Shown here: one piece after another, positions 25,452 through 35,369 of the stretch
Layout of the letters: the number at the start of each line of letters is the position of its first letter
Numbering within the stretch: the stretch's first letter is position 1
Source of the DNA: Planctomycetota bacterium
Lineage (GTDB): Bacteria > Planctomycetota > Planctomycetia > Gemmatales > Gemmataceae
NCBI GenBank assembly: GCA_016873095.1
Contig: VGYC01000047.1
Span: forward strand, 1-42,878
DNA length: 42,878 nucleotides
Direction: 5' to 3'
The notes under the pieces: generated by a model
The model's database searches: none
The model's input: only the letters and a program-made list of their open reading frames with translations
What the model was told of the DNA's origin: nothing
Program-made: the position numbers and the translations under genes

Positions 25452-27077
25452 ATGGTGCATCTTCTGTTCGGACCGGAAGTCCGCGAGATGATGGATAGCA
25501 ACGACATTGCGGGCATGCGCGAGTTTTGCGAGACCCTGCATCCCAATACCGTGGCCGAGACGCTGGCCGGCGAATTCTCCGTCGAGCAGGTCTGGAAGTT
25601 TTTGGAAAACACCAGCATCCGCAACCAGGCGTCCATCTTCGAGTATTTCCCCATCGAGTGGCAGGTCAAGATGGTGGAAGGCACGGGCCGCGAGCGCATG
25701 GCCCACCTGATCGAGAAGATGTCGCACGACGACCGCGTGGATCTGCTGCGCCGCTTGATGCCGCGCGTCTCGGAAAGCTTGCTGCGGCTCGTGGACGAGG
25801 CCGACCGCCGCGATATCGCGACGTTGTTCAAGCACAAGGAAAACACGGCCGGCAGCATCATGACCACGGACTACGCGTGGCTGCCGCCCAACATCACAGC
25901 CGGCGAGGCGCTCGACCGACTTCGCCTCCAGGCCCCCGAAAGCGAAACCATCTACTACCTGTTCGTGCTTGACGAGCAACGGCGACTGCTGGGCGTGCTG
26001 TCGCTGCGCGATTTGATCCTGTCCCCGCGCCATGTCCTGGTTCGCGACATCATGGAGGGACAGGTCGTTTCCGTCAGGGTGGACGACGACCCCGAGCATG
26101 TCGCCAAGGAAATGGCCCGTTACGACTTGATCGCGATCCCGGTCATCGACGAACAGGGCCGCATGGTCGGCATTGTCACGCACGACGATGTGATCGACAT
26201 CGTCGTGCAGGAGGCGACCGAGGACGTGCACCGCATCGGCGGCCTGAGTCCGATGGCGGAGAACTACCTGGAGGCGAACTTCCTGACGATCTGGCGGAAA
26301 CGGGCCTTCTGGCTGGCGTGCCTGTTCGTCGCCGAACTGTTCACCTTCACGGCGCTGGCGCATTTCGAGGACGCCATCGCCCAGATCGTCGTGCTCAGCC
26401 TGTTCGTGCCGCTCTGCATCTCGACGGGAGGCAACTCCGGCTCGCAAGCGGCCACGCTCACGACGCGCGCCATGGCCCTGGGACAGATTTCCTACAAGGA
26501 CTGGTTTCGCGTGTTCCGCCACGAGATTGTCATGGGGCTCATGCTCGGCTTGACGCTCGGGTCCATCGGCTTCGTGCGCGCCTGGCTGACGCCGGAGAGC
26601 GTGCGTGGCAATTCGCCGCCGCGCCGCGAGGGCTTTCAGGTGCAGGTCTCGGAAAAAGTCGACCTCACGATCACGCATCGCAAGGAGGACGACAAATCGT
26701 TTGCAATCGTCGATATCCCAGCCGGTACTCAGCAAGTCATGGTGGAAGACCACCCGATACAGGTCTCGTTGCCGGAACACAAGGATCCTGAGGTGGCCGC
26801 CGACCCGTCGCGGCCCGGCTACAAGATTTATCGTTTTCCGGAGAATTGCCGCGTCCGTCATCCCCCGGTGGACCGGGTCAATCTCGGCATTGTCATTGCC
26901 TTGTCGGTGGCGTCGATCTGCCTGTGGGGCACGCTCATGGGCTCCATGTTGCCGCTGGTCTTCAAGCGCTTCGGCATCGACCCCGGCATCGCGTCCAGCC
27001 CCTTCGTCGCCACCTTTGTGGACGTGACCGGCATCATCATCTATTTCTCGATCGCCAGCGTGTTCCTGCTGGCCTGA
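25452..27077 (+). CDS. mgtE: MgtE-type magnesium transporter with an extra periplasmic-side insert
   Basis: 541 residues. The ATG at 25452 has AAGGA six bases upstream. The N-terminal helical domain (~10-135) has the usual VDLLRRL/ENTAGSIMTTDYAWL boundary. Two CBS domains follow (~140-265; VRDIMEGQVVSVRVDDD, THDDVIDIV), then the C-terminal channel with ISTGGNSGSQAATLTTRAMA, the Mg2+-site region. Family members are usually about 450 residues. The excess is a ~90-residue hydrophilic, beta-looking insert (about 380-472, KVDLTITHRKEDDKSFAIVD) between the third and fourth spans. By the known topology this loop faces the periplasm. The pore and gating domains look intact, so Mg2+ uptake is expected. 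Confidence 0.94.
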   Translation: MVHLLFGPEVREMMDSNDIAGMREFCETLHPNTVAETLAGEFSVEQVWKFLENTSIRNQASIFEYFPIEWQVKMVEGTGRERMAHLIEKMSHDDRVDLLRRLMPRVSESLLRLVDEADRRDIATLFKHKENTAGSIMTTDYAWLPPNITAGEALDRLRLQAPESETIYYLFVLDEQRRLLGVLSLRDLILSPRHVLVRDIMEGQVVSVRVDDDPEHVAKEMARYDLIAIPVIDEQGRMVGIVTHDDVIDIVVQEATEDVHRIGGLSPMAENYLEANFLTIWRKRAFWLACLFVAELFTFTALAHFEDAIAQIVVLSLFVPLCISTGGNSGSQAATLTTRAMALGQISYKDWFRVFRHEIVMGLMLGLTLGSIGFVRAWLTPESVRGNSPPRREGFQVQVSEKVDLTITHRKEDDKSFAIVDIPAGTQQVMVEDHPIQVSLPEHKDPEVAADPSRPGYKIYRFPENCRVRHPPVDRVNLGIVIALSVASICLWGTLMGSMLPLVFKRFGIDPGIASSPFVATFVDVTGIIIYFSIASVFLLA

Positions 27078-27120
27078 ATCGCGCTCGGCTCGCCTGTCGC
27101 AGCCAAAAGATCGGGCCGCC

Positions 27121-28032
27121 TCAAAAATCCAGCATCGACTTGTAATGTTCCAGGCGTTTGTCGATGTCGGCGCGTTCGATTTTCTTGAGGCGGTCGAGGC
27201 CGAAGCCTTCGACGGTGAAGCTGGCGACGACGGTGCCGTAGGCCATGGCGCGGCGGAGTCGGCCGGGGGGCGGGGAATCGTCCGAGCACAGTTGGCCCAT
27301 CAAGCCGCCGGCAAAACTATCGCCCGCACCGGTTGGATCGATCACCTCCTCGGTCGGGTAGCCGGGCAGCAGGAAGACGCCATCCTGCGTGAAAAGCATC
27401 GAGCCATGTTCTCCCTTCTTGATGATGACGAACTTGGGGCCAAGCTTGCGGATGGCCATGCCGGCACGGATAAGGTTGTGGTCCTTGGTTAACATCAGGG
27501 CCTCGCTCTCGTTGAGCAGCAGACCATCAAGCCTTGGCAACAGCGCCAACAGTTCGTTGTGCATGGTGCTGATCCACAGGTCCATGGTGTCGGCCATGAC
27601 CATCTGCGGCTTCTTGATCTGGTCCAGGACCTTGGCCTGGATGAGCGGGCTGCCGTTAGCGAGGAAAACGTGCGTGCTGTCGCAGAAAGCCGGCGGCAGC
27701 ACCGGGTTGAAGGTGCCAAACACGTTCAGGTGCACTTCCAGCGTGTCGCGGTTGTTCATGTCGGAGTGATAACGGCCTCGCCAGCGGAAGGTCTTGCCGC
27801 CTTTTTCGCTGGTCAGGCCAGTGGTGTCGATCTGCCGTTTGGCAAACAGCTGGCGATGTTCATCCGGAAAATCCTCGCCGACGACGCCGACCAGCCTCGG
27901 CCTGGTGAAATAGCTGGCCGCATAGGAAAAATACGTCCCCGACCCGCCCAGTGCCTCGTCGGCATTGCCGCGCGGCGTTTCGATGGAGTCGAACGCCACG
28001 GATCCCACGACGATCAAGGTGTCCTTGGACAT
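27121..28032 (-). CDS. PfkB/ribokinase-family sugar kinase
   Basis: 303 residues, cytoplasmic. The ATG at 28030-28032 has AGGAG nine bases upstream. N-terminal LIVVGSVAFDSIETPRG and GGSGTYFSYAASYF are the first PfkB region. The C-terminal signature EVIDPTGAGDSFAGGLMG supplies the catalytic Asp and anion hole, and the ATP-binding IIKKGEHGSMLF is also present. It should phosphorylate a sugar or nucleoside; adenosine kinase-like and ribokinase-like members cannot be told apart here. The leader can form a hairpin that covers part of the ribosome-binding site (28044-28065). It is convergent with the Mg2+ transporter gene. Confidence 0.92.
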   Translation of the reverse strand: MSKDTLIVVGSVAFDSIETPRGNADEALGGSGTYFSYAASYFTRPRLVGVVGEDFPDEHRQLFAKRQIDTTGLTSEKGGKTFRWRGRYHSDMNNRDTLEVHLNVFGTFNPVLPPAFCDSTHVFLANGSPLIQAKVLDQIKKPQMVMADTMDLWISTMHNELLALLPRLDGLLLNESEALMLTKDHNLIRAGMAIRKLGPKFVIIKKGEHGSMLFTQDGVFLLPGYPTEEVIDPTGAGDSFAGGLMGQLCSDDSPPPGRLRRAMAYGTVVASFTVEGFGLDRLKKIERADIDKRLEHYKSMLDF

Positions 28033-28043
28033 GAGACGATGCT

Positions 28044-28065
28044 CCTGCGAGTTAGTGGTCGCAGG
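28044..28065 (-). promoter_or_regulatory. leader hairpin overlapping the Shine-Dalgarno of the PfkB kinase gene
   Basis: In the minus-strand transcript CCTGCGA pairs with TCGCAGG (plus coordinates 28059-28065 and 28044-28050) around an eight-base loop. The 3' arm contains the AGG of the AGGAG ribosome-binding site. When folded, the hairpin would reduce translation of the kinase. Function is inferred from the base pairing only. Confidence 0.4.
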
Positions 28066-28173
28066 CAGCAGCGCTGTCCGCGACGGAATTCGTCAAAGGG
28101 AGAAGGATACGCCGTGCTCTGCAGATTGGCTACGGTGTTCGCCGCCTCGGTGGCCTGGGTTGCCCGGGCTAAC

Positions 28174-29949
28174 TTAATGAGGCGGTTTGCCGATTCCAGC
28201 GGGCACCAGCGTCTCCAGCCTCTCGCTTCCCAGCCGCTGGCAATAATCGCCGAAACCCTCGGAGGGCAGCCGGTTGGACTTGTAGTCGTCAAGAAGCGGA
28301 GAAAAGAGGGGAATCAGCTGGCTGATGGGCACGAGGTCGCGCAGGGCGAAGTTGAGGCGTGTGCCGAGTGGATTCCCTCCCACAAACACGGTGACCTTGT
28401 CGCCGGAGCGTCCGACCAGGCCGATGTCCGATTGATAGGGTCTGGCGCAGCCGTTGGGGCAGCCGGTCATGCGCACCGTCATGCGCAGATCGGAAAGTCC
28501 GCGGCGGTCCAGCTCGGCCTCGAGTTGATCGATGATGCCCGGCAGGGCGCGTTCGGATTCGGTGATGGCCAGCCCGCACGTGGGAATGGCCGGACACGCC
28601 ATGCTGTAGCGTTGCACCATGGAGACGCGCTCGGCCGCGACCACGCCGAACTCGTCGAACGTGCGTTCGATGTCCTCGCGGGCGTCGGCGGGCAGATCAC
28701 AGAGAATGATGTCCTGATTGGCAGTGAGCCTTGTGGGCGGGCGATGGCGCTCGATCAGCACGCGCAGGGCCGTGCGCAGCCGCAATGTGCCTTCGTCCTT
28801 TATCCGTCCGTTCTCCACGGAGACGCCATAGTAATACTTGCCGTCCCCTTGCGGGTGCCAGCCGAGGTGCAGCGGATTGTCGGCGACTTCGATATTCTTC
28901 GGCGGGGCCAGCGGGAAATTTACGTACCCGGCGAGCACCTCGCGAAACCTGGCCACGCCCCAGTCGTGGACCAGATACTTGACGCGGGCACGCTTGCGGT
29001 CGCCGCGGTTGCCGTGATCGCGGAAGAGCTTGATGACGGCCTCGGCGATGACGATGACCTTGTCAGCCGGGACGTAGCAGATGGGCCGGGCCAGGTGCGG
29101 AAACGTGTTCGGGTTGCCGTGCGTCATGCCCATGCCGCCGCCAACGAGAACGTTGTAGCCGGCCACCGCGTGATTCTCGACGATGGCGAGAAGACCGAGG
29201 TCCTGGGCATAAACGTCGATGGAATTATCTTGCGGCAGCGCCAACCCCGTCTTGAATTTGCGCGGCAGATACACCTTGCCGTAGAGCGGCTCGACTTCCG
29301 GTTCCTTCGGGGCCTCGCCGTTGTGCAGCTTGCCGTTGAGCCAGATCTCGTGATAGGCGTGCGTCCGCGGGGCCAGATGCTCGGCAAGGCGGTCGGCGAT
29401 GTCTTGCAGTTCGCGGTACAGCGGCGAGGCGATGGGCGCGGGCGGCGCCATGACATTGCGTTCGACGTCGCCGCACGCTCCCAGCGTGCTCAAGAGGCAG
29501 CGGTTGATGCCGGCGATGGTGTCCTTCAGGTTGCGCATGACCACGCCATGAAACTGGATGCTCTGCCGCGTCGTGATCCGTAGCGTGCCGTTGGCGTGGG
29601 CGCCGGCGAGGTCGTCGAGAGCGAGATATTGGTCGGCGCTGACCCGGCCGCCCGGAATCTTGCAGCGAATCATGAACATGTAATGCTTGCCGACGCCCTC
29701 CTTTGACCGGCTCTTGCGGGCGTCACGGTCGTCTTGCTGGTACGTTCCGTGAAACTTGATGAGCTGCTTGTCCTGCTCATTGAAGTGGTCGTCGTTTCCG
29801 GCGATGGTCTCGGCGATGCCGCCACGCAATTGCCGGCTGGCTTCCTTGATAAGCTCGACGGCGGACCGTCTTGCCGCCTGGCCATTGCCGTCGGTGTTGA
29901 CGGATTCTTGGGTACCGGGCTCGCGGGTTTCTGCTGGATGGATCGACAT
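28174..29949 (-). CDS. cysI: assimilatory sulfite reductase hemoprotein (siroheme, 4Fe-4S)
   Basis: 591 residues. It performs the six-electron reduction of sulfite to sulfide for cysteine synthesis in the cytoplasm. Two nitrite/sulfite-reductase half-domains are visible. Siroheme-binding basic residues lie in RCKIPGGRVSADQYLAL and TLRITTRQSIQFHGV. The four cluster cysteines occur as CPAIPTCGL and TGCPNGC, and the SDIGLVGRSGD strand follows. The length fits the CysI/ferredoxin-Sir type rather than the shorter NirA. No flavoprotein partner (CysJ) is adjacent, so the electron donor may be ferredoxin. The nrdJ stop lies 71 bases upstream on the same strand. Confidence 0.93.
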   Translation of the reverse strand: MSIHPAETREPGTQESVNTDGNGQAARRSAVELIKEASRQLRGGIAETIAGNDDHFNEQDKQLIKFHGTYQQDDRDARKSRSKEGVGKHYMFMIRCKIPGGRVSADQYLALDDLAGAHANGTLRITTRQSIQFHGVVMRNLKDTIAGINRCLLSTLGACGDVERNVMAPPAPIASPLYRELQDIADRLAEHLAPRTHAYHEIWLNGKLHNGEAPKEPEVEPLYGKVYLPRKFKTGLALPQDNSIDVYAQDLGLLAIVENHAVAGYNVLVGGGMGMTHGNPNTFPHLARPICYVPADKVIVIAEAVIKLFRDHGNRGDRKRARVKYLVHDWGVARFREVLAGYVNFPLAPPKNIEVADNPLHLGWHPQGDGKYYYGVSVENGRIKDEGTLRLRTALRVLIERHRPPTRLTANQDIILCDLPADAREDIERTFDEFGVVAAERVSMVQRYSMACPAIPTCGLAITESERALPGIIDQLEAELDRRGLSDLRMTVRMTGCPNGCARPYQSDIGLVGRSGDKVTVFVGGNPLGTRLNFALRDLVPISQLIPLFSPLLDDYKSNRLPSEGFGDYCQRLGSERLETLVPAGIGKPPH

Positions 29950-30020
29950 GCCCTCAATTTAGTTGTTTTTTCGAATAAAATCCAGCAAACTTCGGGTTGA
30001 CGGAAGTCCCAGCTGGTGCT

Positions 30021-33000
30021 TTAGCTGCAGCCCGAGGTTGCCCCGCAGGTGTCGCACTTGCAGCAGGAGCCGCTGCGAATGAGTGTGAGCTGGCCGCATT
30101 CGGGGCAAGGATCGCCCTCGTAGCCTTTCCAGCGTGCCAGTCGGATTTTCTCGACAGCGGCCGCCTGACGTGGGTTTGCCAGCACCACGGCGGACTTGTG
30201 CCCGTTGCCGTGGCCATTGCCATTTCCATTGCCGTGTCCGTGGCCGTTCTCGTCGAGCGGATGCAGGTGTCCCGAACGCGGCGTGGCGAACGGCTTGGGG
30301 GCCTCCTTCTTGGCCGCGGGCTTCTCCTCGATCTTGCGCAGCGGCGCCTTGATCTCGTCCACGGCCAGGTCCGGCTCGTCCTCGTCGCGGTGGATGGCGT
30401 CGCCGCGCAGGTCTTCCTCTTCGACGTGGGCAAGATCGTGCCGGCCCAGGTAAGTGATGGCCAGCTCGCGGAAGATGTAGTCGATGACCGAAGTGGTCAT
30501 CTTGATGTGCGGGTTGCCCTGCACCGGGCCGTTCGGCTCGAAGCGTGTGAAGATGAAGGCATCGACGAACTCGTCCAGCGGCACGCCGTGTTGCAGGCCG
30601 AGCGAGACGGCGATGGCGAAGCAGTTGGTCATGCTCCGGAAGGCGGCCCCTTCCTTGTGCATGTCGATGAAGATCTCGCCGAGCGATTCGTCCTCGTACT
30701 CGCCGGTGCGGAGGTAGATCTTGTGATTGCCGATGCGGGCCTTCTGCGTGTAGCCGGCCCGGCGATCCGGCAGGCGGCGGCGCTTGCCCAGGAACTGCAC
30801 GATCTGCTCGGCGGCGCGGACTGGCTCGGCCTTCGGCTCGTCAGCCTCCACGACGTCAGGCAGGTCGCTGACGGTATTCAGAGGCTGGCTGAGCTTGGAG
30901 CCGTCGCGATACAAGGCGTTGGCCTTGAGCATCAGCTTCCAGCTGAGCAGATACGATTGCTTGACGTCGTCGATGCCGGCCGAGTGCGGCATGTTGATGG
31001 TCTTGGAGATGGCCCCGGAGATGAACGGCTGCGTGGCCGCCATCATGCGGATGTGCGACTCCGCGGACAGGAAGCGCTGCCCTTTCTTGCCGCAGCGGTT
31101 GGCGCAGTCGAACACCGGATAGTGCTCCGGCTTGAGGTGCGGCGCTCCCTCGATGGTCATGGTGCCGCACACGTGATCGTTGGCCTGGGCGATCTGCGTC
31201 TTCGTGAAGCCGAGGGCCGCCAGGAGGTCAAATCCTGGAGCATCGAGTTGCTCCTTCTTGAGGCCGAGCTTGTCCTGGCAGAAATCGTCGCCGACCGTCC
31301 AGCGATTGAGGACGAAGCTGAAGTCGAAGGCGGCCGGCAGAAGCCCTTCGATACGATCCAGCAACTCGGCCGTGAAGCCCTTGGCGGCGAGCGTCGCGCG
31401 GTTGATATTCGGGCAGCCTTCCAGCGAACCGCTGCCGCGGCAATACCGAACGATATCCTCGATCTGGTTCTTGGCGTAGCCAAGCCGGGCCAGCGCCGGT
31501 GGAATGGAGGCGTTGATGATCTTGAAGTAACCGCCCCCGGCCAGCTTCTTGAACTTGACGAGGGCGAAGTCCGGTTCGACGCCGGTCGTGTCGCAGTCCA
31601 TGACCAAGGCGATGGTCCCGGTCGGGGCGATGCAGGTCACCTGTGCATTGCGAAAACCGAACTTCTCGCCCAGCCGCAGCATCTGATCGCTTTCGCGGCG
31701 GGCGGCTTCCACCAGATAGTCCGGGCAGGAACGCTCATCGAGACCGACGGGCGTGATGGTCAGGCTCTCGTAGTCGCCCTGGGGGGCGTTGTAGGCGGCC
31801 CGCCGATGGTTGCGAATGACGCGCAGCATGGCCTCACGGTTGGTTTCATAGCGCGGGAACGGGCCCACCTCGGCAGCCATCTCGGCGGACGTTGCATAGG
31901 AGACGGCATGCATGAGTGCCGTCAGCGCCGCCGCCTGGCCGCGGCCCTCGGCCGAGTCGTAGGGGATGCCCTGGACCATGAGCAATGTGCCCAGGTTGGC
32001 GTAGCCCAGGCCCAGCGTGCGGAAATCGTATGACTTCTGCGCGACAGCCTGACTGGGGAACTGGGCCATGTACACCGAGATTTCGAGGATCAACGTCCAC
32101 AGCCGCGTGGCATGCCGATACGAATCGACATCGAAGCGCTGCGTCTCCATGTCGAAGAACCGCAGCAGGTTCAGCGAGGCAAGATTGCAGGCCGTGTCGT
32201 CCAGGAACATGTATTCCGAGCACGGGTTACTTGCATTGATCCGTCCATCCGCCGGACACGTGTGCCATTCGTTGATCGTGCTGTCGAACTGCACGCCTGG
32301 GTCGGCGCAGGACCAGGCGGCGAAGGTGATCTGGTCCCACAGGTCGCGGGCACGCAGCGTTTTGCACGGGCGCGGTTGCCGGCCTTCCTTGCTCGCCTTG
32401 TCGCGCTCGGTCCGCCAGTAGAGCGGCCAGGGGCCGCCCTTGTCCACGGCTGACATGAACGCATTGTCGATGCGCACCGAGTTATTGCTGTTCTGCCCGG
32501 AGACGGTGTAGTAGGCCTTCGAGTTCCAGTCGGTGTCGTATTCCTCGATCAGCAGCGACTTGTGCCCCTGTCCAGCAAGTTGCAGGACGCGCTCGATGTA
32601 GTTGGTGGGCACGAGGGCGGCCTGGGCGGCGGCGATGGCCTTGCGCAAGTCCTTGTTCAGCTTGCGGTCGCCGCGTTCCTCGGCGCGCGGCCAACCGTGA
32701 TACGCACGCAAGATGGCGTTCAGATGCCGGTTCAGGTGCTTGGAGCCGGCAACCAGTGCCGCGACTTTTTGCTCCTCGACAACCTTCCAGTTGATGAAGT
32801 CTTCGATATCGGGATGATCGAGGTCGAGGACGACCATCTTGGCGGCGCGGCGGGTGGTTCCGCCCGACTTGATGGCGCCGGCGGCCCGGTCGCCGATCTT
32901 GAGGAAGCTCATCAGGCCGCTCGACTTGCCGCCGCCGGACAGCGGTTCGCCCTCGCCGCGCAGCAGAGAAAAGTTCGTACCCGTGCCGCTGCCGTACTTG

Positions 33001-33650
33001 AAGATGCGGGCCTCGCGGACCCACAGGTCCATGATGCCACCGTCGTTGACCAGATCGTCGCGGATCGACTGGATGAAGCAGGCATGCGGCGTGACGTGCT
33101 CGTAGGCATTGGCGGCTCGCGTCAGCTGCCCTGTCTGCGAATCGACGTAGTAGTGTCCCTGCGGCGGGCCGTCGATGCCATAGGCCCAGTGCAGGCCGGT
33201 GTTGAACCACTGCGGGCTATTGGGGGCCGCCATCTGGTTGGCGAGCATGTAGCAGGTCTCGTCGAAGAACGCCTGTGCGTCCGCCTCGCTCGAAAAGTAG
33301 CCCCCTTTCCAGCCCCAGTAGGTCCAGCAACCAGCCAGCCGGCGGAAGACTTGCCGGGCGTCGCTCTCGTGCGTTGTGCTGCTGCCGGGCTGCGGTTGGC
33401 GGCGCTGGAGCCAGTCCGGGATTCCCGATTCCCCGACTGGCTGAGTCAAGGCGGGCACGCCCGCCTTGCGGAAGTATTTCTGGGCCAGGATATCGACGGC
33501 GACCTGCGACCAGGACTCCGGAACCTGGACGTCTTTCATCTCGAAAACCACGGTACCGTCTGGATTTACAATCCGCGAGGTACGCGGCGCGAAATGCAGG
33601 GAGGAAAAGGGGTCCTGCCCCTCGACCGTGTAGCGGCGTGGGATACGCAT
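30021..33650 (-). CDS. nrdJ: adenosylcobalamin-dependent ribonucleotide reductase (class II)
   Basis: 1209 residues, large class II form. It reduces ribonucleotides to deoxyribonucleotides using adenosylcobalamin to make the thiyl radical. Motifs include HACFIQS (N-terminal redox Cys), [34 protein letters not shown] (active-site Cys and Glu region), and [20 protein letters not shown]. In the C-terminal part are [18 protein letters not shown] and a final zinc/redox tail CPECGQL... [13 protein letters not shown]. The long His/Gly/Asn-rich linker before the tail (around [11 protein letters not shown]) is low complexity. Cytoplasmic. The ATG at 33648-33650 has AGGA ten bases upstream. Confidence 0.95.
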   Translation of the reverse strand: MRIPRRYTVEGQDPFSSLHFAPRTSRIVNPDGTVVFEMKDVQVPESWSQVAVDILAQKYFRKAGVPALTQPVGESGIPDWLQRRQPQPGSSTTHESDARQVFRRLAGCWTYWGWKGGYFSSEADAQAFFDETCYMLANQMAAPNSPQWFNTGLHWAYGIDGPPQGHYYVDSQTGQLTRAANAYEHVTPHACFIQSIRDDLVNDGGIMDLWVREARIFKYGSGTGTNFSLLRGEGEPLSGGGKSSGLMSFLKIGDRAAGAIKSGGTTRRAAKMVVLDLDHPDIEDFINWKVVEEQKVAALVAGSKHLNRHLNAILRAYHGWPRAEERGDRKLNKDLRKAIAAAQAALVPTNYIERVLQLAGQGHKSLLIEEYDTDWNSKAYYTVSGQNSNNSVRIDNAFMSAVDKGGPWPLYWRTERDKASKEGRQPRPCKTLRARDLWDQITFAAWSCADPGVQFDSTINEWHTCPADGRINASNPCSEYMFLDDTACNLASLNLLRFFDMETQRFDVDSYRHATRLWTLILEISVYMAQFPSQAVAQKSYDFRTLGLGYANLGTLLMVQGIPYDSAEGRGQAAALTALMHAVSYATSAEMAAEVGPFPRYETNREAMLRVIRNHRRAAYNAPQGDYESLTITPVGLDERSCPDYLVEAARRESDQMLRLGEKFGFRNAQVTCIAPTGTIALVMDCDTTGVEPDFALVKFKKLAGGGYFKIINASIPPALARLGYAKNQIEDIVRYCRGSGSLEGCPNINRATLAAKGFTAELLDRIEGLLPAAFDFSFVLNRWTVGDDFCQDKLGLKKEQLDAPGFDLLAALGFTKTQIAQANDHVCGTMTIEGAPHLKPEHYPVFDCANRCGKKGQRFLSAESHIRMMAATQPFISGAISKTINMPHSAGIDDVKQSYLLSWKLMLKANALYRDGSKLSQPLNTVSDLPDVVEADEPKAEPVRAAEQIVQFLGKRRRLPDRRAGYTQKARIGNHKIYLRTGEYEDESLGEIFIDMHKEGAAFRSMTNCFAIAVSLGLQHGVPLDEFVDAFIFTRFEPNGPVQGNPHIKMTTSVIDYIFRELAITYLGRHDLAHVEEEDLRGDAIHRDEDEPDLAVDEIKAPLRKIEEKPAAKKEAPKPFATPRSGHLHPLDENGHGHGNGNGNGHGNGHKSAVVLANPRQAAAVEKIRLARWKGYEGDPCPECGQLTLIRSGSCCKCDTCGATSGCS

Positions 33651-34080
33651 GGGGATTACATCCTGTAACTGTACAAATAGATTGTACTGGTCATCCTAAC
33701 AGACTACACCCCGAAAGTAAACAAGTTCTTCAGGATTGCCAGTCGTCGATGGCTGCTTCGAGTTTATGGGTGAGGGAAGATCATACTAAAGGTCCGGCCG
33801 CCGGCCAAGAAAACTGTCGAGAATTTTCGCCACGAGCTTGATGAGCGGACCTTCATAAAGGAAAAACCAACATTCGCGCGGACGTCTTTTTGGGAATCCC
33901 GGTCTTCGTGGAGTGAAGATGTGAATGATGCCTCACAGCTGCGGATTCTGGGTGCCTGCCGAGCCCTAGTTTTTTGCGGCCTGCGGCGATATCTCGCGTC
34001 GTAAAAGCTACTTTGCATCGACACCCGGTACAATCTCCAGACGTTGACGCGAACAGTGCGAACGCCGCTCGGACTGCTGG
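33651..34080. other. 430-base intergenic region between divergent nrdJ and MFS genes
   Basis: Contains no convincing protein frame. It must hold the promoters of both flanking genes. A palindrome near nrdJ is listed separately. On the MFS side TACAAT at 34029-34034 is a possible -10 without a good -35. I looked for the cobalamin-riboswitch core (GCCACTG-type) on the nrdJ strand and did not see it. Confidence 0.5.
33671..33687. promoter_or_regulatory. palindrome GTACAA-N5-TTGTAC upstream of nrdJ (candidate operator)
   Basis: A perfect six-base-arm inverted repeat starts 21 bases upstream of the nrdJ ATG. On the nrdJ strand it contains TACAAT, a plausible -10 element. Overlap of a dyad with a -10 is typical of repressor sites. 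It resembles an NrdR box (CAA-N4-TTG core) but has one extra central base. Confidence 0.45.
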
Positions 34081-35343
34081 ATGGGACTGCGACTCAAGCC
34101 ACTGTTATACCTGATCTGCGGGCTGACCGATTTTGCCGCGTTCATCGTGGTGTTCGCGGTGTCGCGCGGCCTGGCGGAAGCGCAAGCCGAACCGTGGCGG
34201 CTTGGCGTTGCCGGGGCCGGTTTCGCCTTCACTGCCGGCCTGGGCAGCGCACTCGGCGGCTGGCTGGCGCACCGTTTCGATGGTCGAGTCATCTTTGTCA
34301 GCGGCAACGTTCTCGTGACGCTGAGTTGCGTGGGTTGCGGCGTGAGTGATCCGGTAAGTTTCTGGTTTCTGCCTGTTTACTGGCTGCTGGGCATCGGCGT
34401 GGGATTCCTTTATCCGCCGCTAATCGGCTGGCTGAATCAAGGTGAGGATGCACACACCAATCGCCGCGGCGTCAGCCGCAATCTCATCATGTTCTGCGTG
34501 GCATGGAATGTGGGCATGATGGCGGGCCAGTTGACTGCGGGCCGGTTGTTTGCCATCGACGCGACGTGGACCTATGGCGCGGCGATAGCCGCCGCCCTGG
34601 TCAACGTCGGTCTCGCCCTTGTCGCGGCCAGTCGGGTCGTCCGGCTCTCGGCAGCACACGCGGTCGATGCCGCGCCGGAACACGCGGACGTCAAGCTCGC
34701 CGCCGCCTTCAAGCGACTGGGCTGGATTGCCAATCTCGGCGGCATGTTTGGCGGCAGCATGGTGCTGCATCTGCTTCCAGACCTGGTCGTGCTCATCGAC
34801 ATCTCCGCGAACAGCCACGGCGTCATGCTGGCCTGCTGGCGCGTTGTGATCATCGCCACCTATCTGATCATGCACCACGTCGCCTTCTGGCACTACCGGC
34901 TGAGCGTGTCACTGACATCGCAAGTTCTGGCGGCCGTCGGGCTGATCATCATTGCCCGGGCCGAGTCCGCGGAATCCTTGCTCGCCGGACTTGTGTTGCT
35001 GGGCCAGCTTGTCGGCTACAACTATTTCTCAGGCCTGTACTACGCGACGGCCGGCAGCAGGCACGAAGGCCGTGCCTTGGCCGCTGGCCTGCACGAGGCC
35101 ACGCTCGCCGGCGGCATGGCGGTTGGCACGATCGTCGGCGGTGTCGTCGGCACTGTGCTCGGGCCGCGCGCCCCGTATGTGCTGGCGGCGGCCGTGATCT
35201 TGATGCTGTTCGCCGTGCAAGGAATCGTTTGGTGGAAGTGGGTTAGGCCGCTATGGTACAGGGCACAGCTTCACCAGGGACAGTCCAGAGTTTCGCCTCC
35301 ATCGTATGACGGAAGCGCCGCAAACGATGCCGCGGCCCAGTGA
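34081..35343 (+). CDS. major facilitator superfamily (MFS) transporter
   Basis: 420 residues with about twelve hydrophobic segments, the first starting at residue 7 (LLYLICGLTDFAAFIVVFAV). The loop between spans 2 and 3 reads GGWLAHRFDGRVIF, a form of the MFS motif A (G..aDr.GrR). A central cytoplasmic loop lies near residues 195-215, and a hydrophilic C-terminal tail of ~35 residues follows the last span. It belongs to the inner membrane; the substrate is unknown. There is no clear Shine-Dalgarno before the ATG at 34081. The downstream gene is convergent, 26 bases away. Confidence 0.88.
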   Translation: MGLRLKPLLYLICGLTDFAAFIVVFAVSRGLAEAQAEPWRLGVAGAGFAFTAGLGSALGGWLAHRFDGRVIFVSGNVLVTLSCVGCGVSDPVSFWFLPVYWLLGIGVGFLYPPLIGWLNQGEDAHTNRRGVSRNLIMFCVAWNVGMMAGQLTAGRLFAIDATWTYGAAIAAALVNVGLALVAASRVVRLSAAHAVDAAPEHADVKLAAAFKRLGWIANLGGMFGGSMVLHLLPDLVVLIDISANSHGVMLACWRVVIIATYLIMHHVAFWHYRLSVSLTSQVLAAVGLIIIARAESAESLLAGLVLLGQLVGYNYFSGLYYATAGSRHEGRALAAGLHEATLAGGMAVGTIVGGVVGTVLGPRAPYVLAAAVILMLFAVQGIVWWKWVRPLWYRAQLHQGQSRVSPPSYDGSAANDAAAQ

Positions 35344-35369
35344 GTTTCCCCCTTGAGATGATCTGGCCG

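Noticed and set aside
27559-29583. 674-codon plus-strand open frame
   Set aside because: Lies antisense to the PfkB kinase and sulfite reductase genes, whose motifs are clear; open only because of GC-rich codon structure.
29997-32033. 678-codon plus-strand open frame
   Set aside because: Antisense to nrdJ; no recognisable domain, and the composition mirrors the complementary gene.
33671-33687. Canonical NrdR box
   Set aside because: Core spacing is N5 rather than N4 and only one copy is seen; kept only as an operator candidate.
33764-34033. 89-codon minus-strand frame in the nrdJ/MFS gap
   Set aside because: Arg/Ser-rich, no domain, no ribosome site; looks like random open frame.
33651-34080. 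Cobalamin riboswitch upstream of B12-dependent nrdJ
   Set aside because: Expected from context, but no B12-box core or long structured leader was visible.
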